Assembly (NCBI RefSeq): GCF_009830285.1
Contig: NZ_WUQX01000001.1
Location: 3,100,501-3,164,500, forward strand
Reading direction: 5' to 3'
DNA length: 64,000 nt
Source: Sporofaciens musculi
GTDB taxonomy: Bacteria > Bacillota > Clostridia > Lachnospirales > Lachnospiraceae
Made by a program: the position numbers and the translations under genes. The notes beneath the pieces were generated by a model, which worked only from the letters and a program-made list of their open reading frames with translations, searched no databases and had not been told where the DNA came from. Shown here in pieces: positions 42,493 through 49,930 of this stretch (its first letter is position 1; each line of letters opens with the position of its first letter).

Positions 42493-43176
42493 TTACTCCT
42501 TTGCAGTTTCCTTTGAACTTCCTTGAAATATTTCCATTGTCGCTGATGCCTGGGGACTGATTCCTTCTTTTTTCAAAACGATTCCTACAGTCTCAAAAAT
42601 AATCCTCCAATCCCTCAAAAACGTAATTCTATCCACATAATCTACATCCCATTCAAATTTTTCTTCCCAGGAAATGGCGTTTCTGCCATGGACTTGTGCA
42701 AGTCCTGTAAACCCTGGCAGAACTTCATGCCTACGCGCCTGACGCCGTGTATACCGTGAAAGATACTCTGGAAGAAGCGGTCTTGGCCCTACAACGGACA
42801 TATCTCCTCTGAGAATATTAACCAGCTCAGGTAGTTCATCCAGAGACGAGGCACGAAGCCTTCTGCCAAAAGGAGTCAGCCTAATCTCATCTGGCAAAAG
42901 CTTCCCGAATTCATCACGCTCGTCTGTCATGGTACGGAATTTATAATTATTGAATATTTTCCCGTTTTTTCCTGGTCTTTTCTGTTTAAAAATCACGGGA
43001 GAACCCAGTTTTATGCGAACCATCAAAGCGGTTGCAAGAATAACCGGCGACAATAAAGTAAGCGCGCTTGCAGATAAAATAATATCCATGGGCCGCTTTA
43101 TATATCTCTCATATAATCCGTAAGGAATATGCTTATTTTCCAGACACTTCCTATTATCTTTCCTTCGCTTCATCAA
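42493..43176 (-). CDS. initiating sugar transferase (polyisoprenyl-phosphate phosphoglycosyl transferase), locus A
   Basis: A 227-residue small monotopic phosphoglycosyl transferase: membrane segment near 24-50 (RPMDIILSASALTLLSPVILATALMV), PVIFKQKRPGKNGKIFNNYKFRTM, SLDELPELVNILRGDMSVVGPRPLLPEY (catalytic Asp-Glu and the GPRPL motif). Such PglC/WcaJ-type enzymes move sugar-1-phosphate from a UDP-sugar to undecaprenyl phosphate and start the repeat unit. With the aminotransferase just upstream, the first sugar could be a UDP-4-amino-4,6-dideoxyhexose derivative. Locus B has its own homologue. Confidence 0.9.
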   Translation of the reverse strand: MMKRRKDNRKCLENKHIPYGLYERYIKRPMDIILSASALTLLSPVILATALMVRIKLGSPVIFKQKRPGKNGKIFNNYKFRTMTDERDEFGKLLPDEIRLTPFGRRLRASSLDELPELVNILRGDMSVVGPRPLLPEYLSRYTRRQARRHEVLPGFTGLAQVHGRNAISWEEKFEWDVDYVDRITFLRDWRIIFETVGIVLKKEGISPQASATMEIFQGSSKETAKE

Positions 43177-43222
43177 TACCTCGACTTTTTCTCATGCAAA
43201 TCTCATATAAAAATTCATATGT

Positions 43223-44521
43223 TTACTCAAAACATCTATGAATAATATCAATAATCCTCTCCTGCTCTTTTGCAGTCATCTTGTTATCACTGGGTAGACA
43301 TAAACCCCGCCGGAAAATATCTGCGCTAACATCTGCTTTCTTACCTCTATCAGAGCCGCCAACGGTTATGAAACCATGATTCCGATAGATTGGCTGCATA
43401 TGCATGGGCTTCCAGATGGGCCTACCCTCCCCCTGAAAATGCTCGATTGCCTCCAGAATCTCCGCAGGTGTGGATTTGCCAGCTTCTGTCTTCCACAATA
43501 CCTCCCGTTCTCCCCGAACCTGAGTCGCCATGGCATCTTCGTCGATTAGCAATGCTGTCATCCAGTAATTAGGCTCGCTCTTTTCTTTATCAAATGGATT
43601 TATGCTTACCGGAAGATCAGAAAGCCCCTTTTTATACTGCTCATAAATTTTCTTTTTCTGCATAATATGTTCCTTAAGATAGGGTACCTGCCCCCTGACG
43701 ACTCCGGCAATCACATTGCTCATACGGTAGTTATAGCCAATTTCCTCATGCTGATACCAGGGTGCGTCTTCCCTGCTTTGCGTAGACCACTTACGGCATT
43801 GTTTTGCGTCTGCCAGATTGTCGGTCAAAAACATTCCTCCTGAACTTCCGGTGATAATTTTATTTCCATTGAAGCTGACCGCGCTGAAATCACCAAAGCT
43901 GCCAGTCTGAATTCCCTGATAAGAAGCGCCCAGGCTTTCCGCCGCATCCTCTACCATCAGCGCCCCGTGTTTTTTGCAGATTTTTGCCAACTCCATCATC
44001 TTTCCGGGAACGCCGTACAGATGGACAAATACTACTAATTTTACATCCGGATAGAGACAGAACGCTTTTTCTAATGCCTCAGGATTCATATTCCAGGTAT
44101 CGTACTCAGAGTCAATGAAAACCGGTTCGCCGCCTTCGTAGACGACAGGATTAACAGTAGCGTCAAAGGTCATATCCGAACAGAAAACACGTTTTCCTAA
44201 TAATGCGCCGCCGCATCCCATACCGAAAGGCGTATGTATTCCTGTAGAGCTTTGATACAAATGCTCTGCCGCCAGCTTCACGGCAAGGTGGAGAGACGCT
44301 GTTCCTGAACTTAATGCAACCCCGTATTTTACGCCAACCTTCTCTGCCACAATTTCTTCAATCTCATTAATATTGTCACCTACCGTACTCATCCAGTTTG
44401 TGTTGAATGCTTCCTGCATGTATTTCAATTCATCGCCATGCATGGTTGGGGATGAAAGCCATATTTTTTCCTTAAAAGGCTCTATTCCGGTAAACCTTGG
44501 ATCACTCTTAAAATCATGCAT
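43223..44521 (-). CDS. DegT/DnrJ/EryC1/StrS sugar aminotransferase (PglE-like)
   Basis: A 432-residue PLP aminotransferase of nucleotide sugars. Visible are ALSSGTASLHLAV (near 72), MVEDAAESLGASYQG (PLP-binding Asp, near 193), SFNGNKIITGSSGGM with the Schiff-base Lys (near 220) and YNYRMSNV. The long N-terminal part (FKEKIWLSSPTMHGDELKYM) matches PglE-type 4-keto-6-deoxy sugar aminotransferases. It would make a 4-amino-6-deoxy UDP-sugar. The dehydratase it needs is not in locus A, but locus B encodes a CapE-type dehydratase; sharing is possible. Confidence 0.87.
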   Translation of the reverse strand: MHDFKSDPRFTGIEPFKEKIWLSSPTMHGDELKYMQEAFNTNWMSTVGDNINEIEEIVAEKVGVKYGVALSSGTASLHLAVKLAAEHLYQSSTGIHTPFGMGCGGALLGKRVFCSDMTFDATVNPVVYEGGEPVFIDSEYDTWNMNPEALEKAFCLYPDVKLVVFVHLYGVPGKMMELAKICKKHGALMVEDAAESLGASYQGIQTGSFGDFSAVSFNGNKIITGSSGGMFLTDNLADAKQCRKWSTQSREDAPWYQHEEIGYNYRMSNVIAGVVRGQVPYLKEHIMQKKKIYEQYKKGLSDLPVSINPFDKEKSEPNYWMTALLIDEDAMATQVRGEREVLWKTEAGKSTPAEILEAIEHFQGEGRPIWKPMHMQPIYRNHGFITVGGSDRGKKADVSADIFRRGLCLPSDNKMTAKEQERIIDIIHRCFE

Positions 44522-44527
44522 CTTACG

Positions 44528-45638
44528 TTACTTTATTCCCCTTTTCTTTCCTGCCACGGTTTCATACAATAATACGGTTTTTCTTGTCATTGCTTCTACC
44601 GTGAAATTTTCTTTTGCATATTGGTATGCTTCTTCTACGTTTTCATAAACTTTGTCTATTCCGTCCTCTGCAATTCGGTTCAATATATTTTTCAGGTCTA
44701 TCGTATCGTCATGCCGAATCGGTATACAGAATCTTTGATCGTCAAATCCAGCAGTCCGTGTTCTTACTACAGGCTTTCTCAAAAGAAATGCCTCCGCAAC
44801 CGATAAACCAAATCCCTCTTTTGTACTCGGAAGTATTAACAGATCTGCAGTGCCTAGAATCTCTCTTGTCTTACTCCATCCCACAAACCGGAACTCATCT
44901 TCCAGACCATAATTCTTAATTGCAGTTTTCATTTTCTTATAATAACTTCCTTCTCTGGTTCCGCTGCATAGGAATAAAAGCTTCTCTTTCGTTTTATCTG
45001 ACAGCTCTGCTGCCGTCTTAACTACAAGCATATGGTTCTTGACTTCTTCTATTCTGGAATGTAGTGCCAATATGATCTTATCTTCCGGTATCTCCCATTT
45101 TCTTCGGAGTCTTTCTTTTTCTTCCTGCGACAGTTCGCCAAGCTCATCGCAATCTACGCCGTTATATATTGTCACAACTTTTTCCTTCTGAATTCCTAAC
45201 TTCTCTATCATAAATCTACTGACTTCGGATGAAACGCCGATAGCCATGTCTCCCGTATCAGTCATGAGCCTATGAATAAAGTCCGATGGTATATCAGCCA
45301 AATGTAAGGTATATACAACCGGTATTTTGTGAAAGAAACGATAAAATTTCATATATAAACCTGCCATTCTATGATGGCAATGAACAATATCTATTTTCTT
45401 TTTCTTTATTATTTTTCGTATCATACGAATACTTTTTATAATTGTAATTGGTGAGAGAGAAAGTCTGTTAATCTTTACAAATTCTACCCCCCCCTGCGTT
45501 ACTGCCGATATTCAAATCATTCGTAGCAGACACTACCACTACGTTGTGCCCTTGCCTAGCCAATTCTAAGGAAAGCATCCTTATATGATTCCCCACGCCA
45601 GACCTGGCAATAATTTTTGAAAATAACATGATATTCAT
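44528..45638 (-). pseudogene. GT4 glycosyltransferase, out of frame at a G8 tract (phase-variable candidate)
   Basis: ATG 45638 overlaps the NusG-like stop (ATGA). The first frame reads MNIMLFSKIIARSGVGNHIR, a normal GT4 opening, to NIGSNAGG, then stops at TAA 22 nt after the G8 tract (45487-45494). With 7 (or 10) G it continues as GVEFVKINRLSLSPITIIKS into the long frame holding DIVHCHHRMAGLY, TIYNGVDCDEL and the donor motif PSTKEGFGLSVAEAFLLRKPVV, ending at 44528 (about 369 residues in total). Here it is off. It would be the first transferase of locus A, so its state could decide the glycan A structure. Confidence 0.82.
45487..45494 (-). repeat. poly-G8 tract in coding strand, gene off
   Basis: Current frame GCA GGG GGG GGT AGA ... 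TAA; removal of one G gives GCA GGG GGG GTA GAA TTT and opens the full GT4 gene. Confidence 0.82.
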
Positions 45639-46162
45639 TCTTTGTCCACCATCTCAATCCCCAGATAGACCACTGATTTACTCCCCATAAACTCCATCTC
45701 CACCTCTGCAATCCTCTTATGCAGATTTATTTTTCTGATCTGCCCCTTAAAATTCTTAAGGGGGCCAGACAAAATCTTAATCTGCTCTCCTTCTTCCACA
45801 GCAATCTGTGAAATCTCCACTTCTGAAATACCGCTATCCAATGTCTTGTTCTTAAGCTTCTTAATCATCTGCACATCTGTTTCTGACAGCGGTGTAAAAT
45901 ATTCCCCCCACCTTCCCAGTATCTTGGTCAATGCGGGAATCCCTTTCAATTCTTCATATAATGACTGAGGATGGTCTGTGATCATGAACACATATCCAGG
46001 AAATAATTTCTCCCTTACCTCATGCCATACTCCCTGATATTTTTTTCTGAGCCTGCGCATGGGAATAAAACAGCTTTCCACAATTTCCTTAGAAACCATC
46101 TTTTCAATCAGCAAAACCGTTCGATTTTCCTGTCCTGAAACTACTTGCATTACATACCACAT
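45635..46162 (-). CDS. NusG paralogue, LoaP/UpxY-like antiterminator (1)
   Basis: A 175-residue NusG-family protein: NGN domain 1-110 (WYVMQVVSGQENRTVLLIEK; RRLRKKYQGVWHEVREKLFPGYVFM) and a C-terminal KOW domain (EGEQIKILSGPLKNFKGQIRKINLHKRIAEVEME). Specialised NusG paralogues such as LoaP in Bacillota, UpxY in Bacteroidota and RfaH keep RNA polymerase elongating through long polysaccharide or antibiotic operons. Placement at the head of locus A matches that role. It is coupled to the phase-variable GT4 gene by an ATGA overlap. Confidence 0.87.
   Translation of the reverse strand: MWYVMQVVSGQENRTVLLIEKMVSKEIVESCFIPMRRLRKKYQGVWHEVREKLFPGYVFMITDHPQSLYEELKGIPALTKILGRWGEYFTPLSETDVQMIKKLKNKTLDSGISEVEISQIAVEEGEQIKILSGPLKNFKGQIRKINLHKRIAEVEMEFMGSKSVVYLGIEMVDKE
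45904..45909 (-). repeat. in-frame G6 run in the NusG paralogue
   Basis: Six G within GRWGEYF (TGG GGG GAA). Shorter than the other tracts; a slip here would remove the antiterminator. Listed for completeness. Confidence 0.4.
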
Positions 46163-46215
46163 ACTTTTTCACGCCTCTATTCTGTCTGCTGTTTCACAGG
46201 TATAAATGATTTTGC

Positions 46216-46416
46216 TCAAAGCGGCTTCCTGTGCATAGCTTCGCCATCTATACCTGCATATATATCCATGCAGCCACAGCCATTTTCTATATGTCTGTCA
46301 TTCATAAGCTCAAGTGCCAATGCTTCAAGAGCTACTCCTGATATCCCGTTAAACTCACTATCATATTTTTCCGGTTTAGTACCACGACCTTCATGAATAT
46401 GCCAAAATAAACTCAA
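46216..46416 (-). CDS. small hypothetical protein between NusG paralogues
   Basis: A 66-residue open frame, MSLFWHIHEGRGTKPEKYDS..., beginning at TTG 46416, which overlaps the TGA of the upstream NusG paralogue (TTGA). AAGGAG lies exactly 7 nt before the TTG, a strong reason to accept it. It has no signal peptide or membrane helix, and holds a C-G-C motif (ENGCGCMDIY) and a helical middle (ALEALALELMND). No family recognised. Its position between antiterminators suggests a regulatory accessory role, comparable in place but not in sequence to UpxZ of Bacteroides loci. Confidence 0.55.
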   Translation of the reverse strand: MSLFWHIHEGRGTKPEKYDSEFNGISGVALEALALELMNDRHIENGCGCMDIYAGIDGEAMHRKPL

Positions 46417-46982
46417 ATAGGGTCTCCTTCCATCCGGATTCCAAACAATACATTTTCACACCGATTGAACAATGGTACCTCCGCCGTTACATACCTGTGT
46501 CTTAGCCGCTGTCTTATAATTCTTCCCACATAAGGCTTCAACGCCCCATTTGCGCTTTGAACACATCCTTTACCATCCACCTGTACGGTTGACAGTCCCA
46601 TATCATGGCCAAGGTTTTTGCCGCATACATTTTCAAGAAAATAAAGGTCTGCTTCCTCAACGGGTACAAGACCATCCAATTGATTACCCACCAACTGTGG
46701 AAACTTCCTCGACTTCTTAAGTTCCTCTGCCAATTCCATAGAGAATTCTGTATAGATAAAAATGTACCCTGGAAACATATCCTTTCTGCTAAGCAGATAA
46801 CTTCCCTGTGTGCGGAATAGCTGCTGCTTTTTCAGAATCCGGCAGCTTTGCCAGAGTGTATGGTCAATCCTTCTATCCAGAAGGCTGGCTGCCTCCTGTT
46901 CCTTGCCTTTGATTGTCCGCATGACATACCACCTTGGAGGTATACGGACTTCCATGCAATCTTCAATATATTTCTGATTCAT
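46413..46982 (-). CDS. NusG paralogue, LoaP/UpxY-like (2)
   Basis: A 189-residue NGN-domain protein: RWYVMRTIKGKEQEAASLLDRR (near 17), LLSRKDMFPGYIFIYTEF, QLVGNQLDGLVPVEEADLYFLENVCG. The C-terminal part is a diverged KOW-like domain (GALKPYVGRIIRQRLRHRYVTAEVPLF). ATG 46982 overlaps the stop of the third paralogue (ATGA), preceded by GGAGAGG. It differs from the other two at most positions, so these are old paralogues rather than a recent duplication. Confidence 0.8.
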   Translation of the reverse strand: MNQKYIEDCMEVRIPPRWYVMRTIKGKEQEAASLLDRRIDHTLWQSCRILKKQQLFRTQGSYLLSRKDMFPGYIFIYTEFSMELAEELKKSRKFPQLVGNQLDGLVPVEEADLYFLENVCGKNLGHDMGLSTVQVDGKGCVQSANGALKPYVGRIIRQRLRHRYVTAEVPLFNRCENVLFGIRMEGDPI

Positions 46983-47509
46983 ACAATCCTCTCCGTTATC
47001 TCTAAGCCAGCAGAGATATAACAAAAACTTAATCCATTCTCGTGAATTTCATAATCCCCCGACTTTGTCACAAACTGCACTCTCGCCAATCTCTTGTGAC
47101 GGTCAATCCTGCTGATTCGACTTTCCATGCCTTTTAGCGGCCCTTCTATAATCTTAGTTTCACCTCTACGGATGACTCCTCTGGACATTTCCAGATGATG
47201 TTTTACGCCGCACAACCTTTTTAGGAGCTGTTCTTCCTTTCTGCTCATTCGGATGAAAAGGTTCTCCTGCGGTGTAATAGCATTGCATTTTCCCAACTCC
47301 TTTAACAAGATTTCCTCATTATTACTTTCCAGAAATACGCTGCCTGGAAACAAGAGCTGACGTTCCAGATGCCATATGCCCTCATATTTCCTCATTCTGT
47401 CATAGGTTAGAACAAAAATGTCCTGTAATGCCTCTGGGGATAAATTTTTTCTGCATATTGTCAATATTTTTTGTTCTTCCTGCGTTTTACAGGTTATTAA
47501 GTACCAGAT
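46979..47509 (-). CDS. NusG paralogue, LoaP/UpxY-like (3), start codon apparently ATC
   Basis: First gene of locus A. The NGN homology needs residues upstream of the only standard start (TTG 47464): the frame reads I-WYLITCKTQEEQKIL from ATC at 47507-47509, aligning with M-WYVMQVVSGQEN of the first paralogue, and AAAGAGGG lies 7 nt before that ATC. Downstream are YDRMRKYEGIWHLERQLLFPGSVFLES and a KOW domain (RRGETKIIEGPLKGMESRISRIDRHKRLARVQF). So the initiator is either a rare ATC, a mutated ATG, or translation begins at TTG 47464 and lacks the first strand. The frame stays open upstream through the left inverted repeat without any ATG, GTG or TTG. Confidence 0.7.
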   Translation of the reverse strand: MWYLITCKTQEEQKILTICRKNLSPEALQDIFVLTYDRMRKYEGIWHLERQLLFPGSVFLESNNEEILLKELGKCNAITPQENLFIRMSRKEEQLLKRLCGVKHHLEMSRGVIRRGETKIIEGPLKGMESRISRIDRHKRLARVQFVTKSGDYEIHENGLSFCYISAGLEITERIV

Positions 47510-47528
47510 TCTAAATCCCTCTTTCGTT

Positions 47529-47759
47529 GAGTAAACTACTCTGCGAAAATTTTTAAAGGATATCTTTGGATAATGAAATGATTATTTAAGATAAATACAG
47601 AATTTTTGATAATAGATTTGAATAAATAGATTTTTCACTTAATTTCTTTCGTGATTTTGCACCAAATTTTTACAAAAATAAATTAAGTGTTGATTTATTA
47701 ATTTTAGATGGTTATAATAATTATGCTGTTAAAGCAAAAAATCGCAGAGTAGTTTACTC
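47529..47759. promoter_or_regulatory. candidate invertible promoter segment (18-bp inverted repeats)
   Basis: GAGTAAACTACTCTGCGA (47529-47546) recurs inverted at 47742-47759, perfect over 18 bp, enclosing 195 bp of AT-rich DNA with no gene. Inside is one near-consensus promoter (47690-47718) on the plus strand, facing away from locus A. Inversion would point it at the three NusG paralogues, 180-200 bp away. Each arm is itself palindromic, as recombinase sites often are. The layout equals the invertible promoter-upxY arrangement of Bacteroides capsule loci. The right arm also acts as a terminator (47739-47767), so a copied terminator is the alternative reading. No recombinase gene is in the window. 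Confidence 0.6.
47690..47718 (+). promoter_or_regulatory. strong promoter inside the inverted-repeat segment, facing away from locus A
   Basis: TTGATT (47690-47695), exactly 17 bp, TATAAT (47713-47718). In the present orientation transcription would start near 47725 and run straight into the hairpin at 47739-47767, with no plus-strand gene to express. That is the expected picture of an invertible promoter in the off orientation. Confidence 0.7.
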
Positions 47760-47767
47760 TGCGATTT
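47739..47767. terminator. bidirectional terminator after the acetyltransferase gene
   Basis: A perfect 13-bp stem (AAATCGCAGAGTA, 47739-47751, with 47755-47767) and a 3-nt loop; on the minus strand it ends in six T. It terminates the acetyltransferase transcript and contains the right arm of the inverted repeat. Confidence 0.8.
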
Positions 47768-47793
47768 CTTTATCTTTCATATAAAATTTTTTC

Positions 47794-48558
47794 TCACAAG
47801 CTGACCTCATAAGCCGCATATTCCTTCTCAAAATGATACCCCAGCTTCTCCGCCAACGCCACCGACTGCCGATTCTGCGCGTCCCAACTGGGATACCATC
47901 CCCGCTTAAGGCACTCAAGAATCAACCTCGCCCCGCAAATACCGGCAAGTCCTCTCCTGCGGAAATCCTCCCTGGTATCAATCTGCACCTCTATCCCTCC
48001 TCTGTAACCAGAGTAAGAAGAAGCGCCGGAAACCATTTCGCCATCCTTTAGAATTACCGCACCAAGACCATACTTTTGATATTCATCAAAAGTGTCATAC
48101 TGAGACACCCAATCCCTACACCATTTTATTTCTTTACATTTCCGGAATAAACTCTCGTCCATCAGCTCTAAAGTATATTCATCCGGCAGTTCTTCCACCA
48201 CATCTTTAAGCGCCTTTTGGTCAAAGATATCCGGCTCCTTCTTAATCGCATAGCGAATTACTTTCTTCGCACGTTCTCCATAACATACCTTTATCAATTC
48301 CGCCCATTTATCATTCTGCGGAACCATAATCAAAAACTTACGCCCGCCTCTTCCTGGCCCATATAATACCAGCTCTTTATTAGGCTTTCCTGCAAAAAAA
48401 CAGAAATCTCCCAACAGAGCCATGGCAGAAGCCGGCTTTTCCGGTGCGTCTGCATAGATTGTCCCCATTATGCCCTGCAGGCAGGACCAGATCATAGTTT
48501 CCTGCCATTCGCCAAACAATGGAGCTGATTTTTCGGTCTGTAATAATCTGTAAATCAT
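47794..48558 (-). CDS. GNAT family N-acetyltransferase
   Basis: A 254-residue protein with the C-terminal GNAT fold. The acetyl-CoA loop is DTREDFRRRGLAGICGARLILECLKRG (near 197), followed by PSWDAQNRQSVALAEKLGYHFEKEY (near 225), a common GNAT ending. The N-terminal 110 residues (FCFFAGKPNKELVLYGPG) match the GNAT_acetyltran/zwittermicin-type group. It has its own promoter (48646-48674) and terminator, separating it from both glycan loci, so it need not act on glycans. Substrate unknown. Confidence 0.83.
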   Translation of the reverse strand: MIYRLLQTEKSAPLFGEWQETMIWSCLQGIMGTIYADAPEKPASAMALLGDFCFFAGKPNKELVLYGPGRGGRKFLIMVPQNDKWAELIKVCYGERAKKVIRYAIKKEPDIFDQKALKDVVEELPDEYTLELMDESLFRKCKEIKWCRDWVSQYDTFDEYQKYGLGAVILKDGEMVSGASSYSGYRGGIEVQIDTREDFRRRGLAGICGARLILECLKRGWYPSWDAQNRQSVALAEKLGYHFEKEYAAYEVSL

Positions 48559-48645
48559 TTTTACCTCACGATGATCATCCCTGCATCCTATTCTTTCAGC
48601 AGCATCAAATAGTTATCCTCTGTTTTACCGTCATTTTTCTAAAAC

Positions 48646-48674
48646 ATTATACCCGCTTTTCGGAACAATATCAA
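48646..48674 (-). promoter_or_regulatory. promoter of the GNAT gene
   Basis: Minus-strand TTGATA (48669-48674), 17 bp, TATAAT (48646-48651), about 88 bp before the ATG. Confidence 0.75.
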
Positions 48675-48736
48675 TCGTAAAGAAATAATTTACTCTATCC
48701 CCATTGTTTCTAAAAGTTCAGCAGCCAAATATTGTA

Positions 48737-49921
48737 CTAATATTTCCTCCACACCATTTTGTCTATAACTTTCGTATAACTCTGAATTAACTTCACAACC
48801 TTTGTGCTCACATTTTCATCCATATAATCCGGCGCCGGTGCTCCGCAATCCCCGTTAAGATTCATTCCTACCGCAGTTTCCACCGCTTGCAAAAGGGATT
48901 TCCCCTCAATCCCCGCCAGAACAAAGCAGGCTTTATCCAGGGCTTCTGGTCGTTCTGTGCTGGTGCGGATGCACACTGCCGGAAAACTTTTCCCGATACT
49001 TGTAAAAAAGCTGCTTTCTTCTGGTAATGTTCCTGAATCGGAAACCACCGCAAATGCATTCATCTGAAGTTGGTTATAATCGTGGAACCCTAAAGGCTCA
49101 TGCCTTACCACCCGCCTGTCCAGAGTAAATCCTGTCTCCTCCAGACGTTTCCTGCTTCTTGGATGGCAGGAATACAGAATTGGCATGTTATAATTCTCTG
49201 CCATCTGATTGACTGCTGTAAACAGAGAGGTAAAATTCTTCTGCGTGTCGATATTCTCCTCTCGGTGGGCGGATAGCAGGATGTATTTCTTCGGTTCCAA
49301 GTTCAGACGATTCAGAATATCCGAACCCTCAATATTAGGCAAATTCTGGCGAAGCACCTCCGCCATAGGAGAACCTGTCACATATACCCTCTCTTTTGGC
49401 AGACCACATTCATGCAGGTATTTTCTCGCGTGTTCCGAGTAAGCCAGATTCACATCTGATATGATGTCCACAATGCGGCGGTTTGTCTCCTCCGGCAGAC
49501 ACTCATCCTTACACCGGTTTCCCGCCTCCATGTGGAAAATCGGGATGTGCAGGCGTTTTGCGGATATGGCGGACAGGCAGCTATTGGTGTCGCCCAAAAT
49601 CAAAAGAGCGTCCGGACGAATGGTTTTCATTAGCTTATATGAGCAGTTAATGATATTACCAACAGTAGCGCCCAAATCTTCTCCCGCCGCGTCCATGTAG
49701 ACGTCGGGGGCATCCAGCTTCAAATCATGGAAAAACACGCCGTTTAGGTTATAGTCATAATTCTGTCCGGTGTGGGCTAAGATACAGTCAAAATATCTCC
49801 TGCATTTCTGGATGACTGCGCTTAAGCGAATGATTTCCGGACGTGTTCCTACGATGATGAGAAGTTTTAATCTGCCGTTTTCCTGAAAATGTATTTCTGT
49901 GTAATCTGTTTTCATCTTCAT
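48737..49921 (-). CDS. capG: UDP-N-acetylglucosamine 2-epimerase family, CapG-like
   Basis: A 394-residue non-hydrolysing 2-epimerase: IVGTRPEIIRLSAVI (near 24), AHTGQNYDYNLNGVFF, ILGDTNSCLSAI, FHMEAGNRCKDECLPEETNRRI and AVVSDSGTLPEESSF (near 293). Directly following CapE- and CapF-like genes, it matches the third enzyme of UDP-N-acetyl-L-fucosamine synthesis, epimerising UDP-L-PneNAc at C2. Two start codons, 49921 and 49915, are possible; AGAGGAG suits the second slightly better. It is the last gene of locus B. Confidence 0.9.
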   Translation of the reverse strand: MKMKTDYTEIHFQENGRLKLLIIVGTRPEIIRLSAVIQKCRRYFDCILAHTGQNYDYNLNGVFFHDLKLDAPDVYMDAAGEDLGATVGNIINCSYKLMKTIRPDALLILGDTNSCLSAISAKRLHIPIFHMEAGNRCKDECLPEETNRRIVDIISDVNLAYSEHARKYLHECGLPKERVYVTGSPMAEVLRQNLPNIEGSDILNRLNLEPKKYILLSAHREENIDTQKNFTSLFTAVNQMAENYNMPILYSCHPRSRKRLEETGFTLDRRVVRHEPLGFHDYNQLQMNAFAVVSDSGTLPEESSFFTSIGKSFPAVCIRTSTERPEALDKACFVLAGIEGKSLLQAVETAVGMNLNGDCGAPAPDYMDENVSTKVVKLIQSYTKVIDKMVWRKY

Positions 49922-49930
49922 TTTCTCCTC

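Noticed and set aside
47529-47767. Reading the inverted repeat only as two copies of a terminator
   Set aside because: Not fully rejected: the right arm is a good terminator, but the left arm lacks the outer stem, and the exact 18-bp inversion around an outward-facing strong promoter is better explained by an invertible element.
47618-47781. Plus-strand open frame running through the inverted-repeat segment
   Set aside because: No start codon after the preceding stop and very AT-rich; chance openness is likely.
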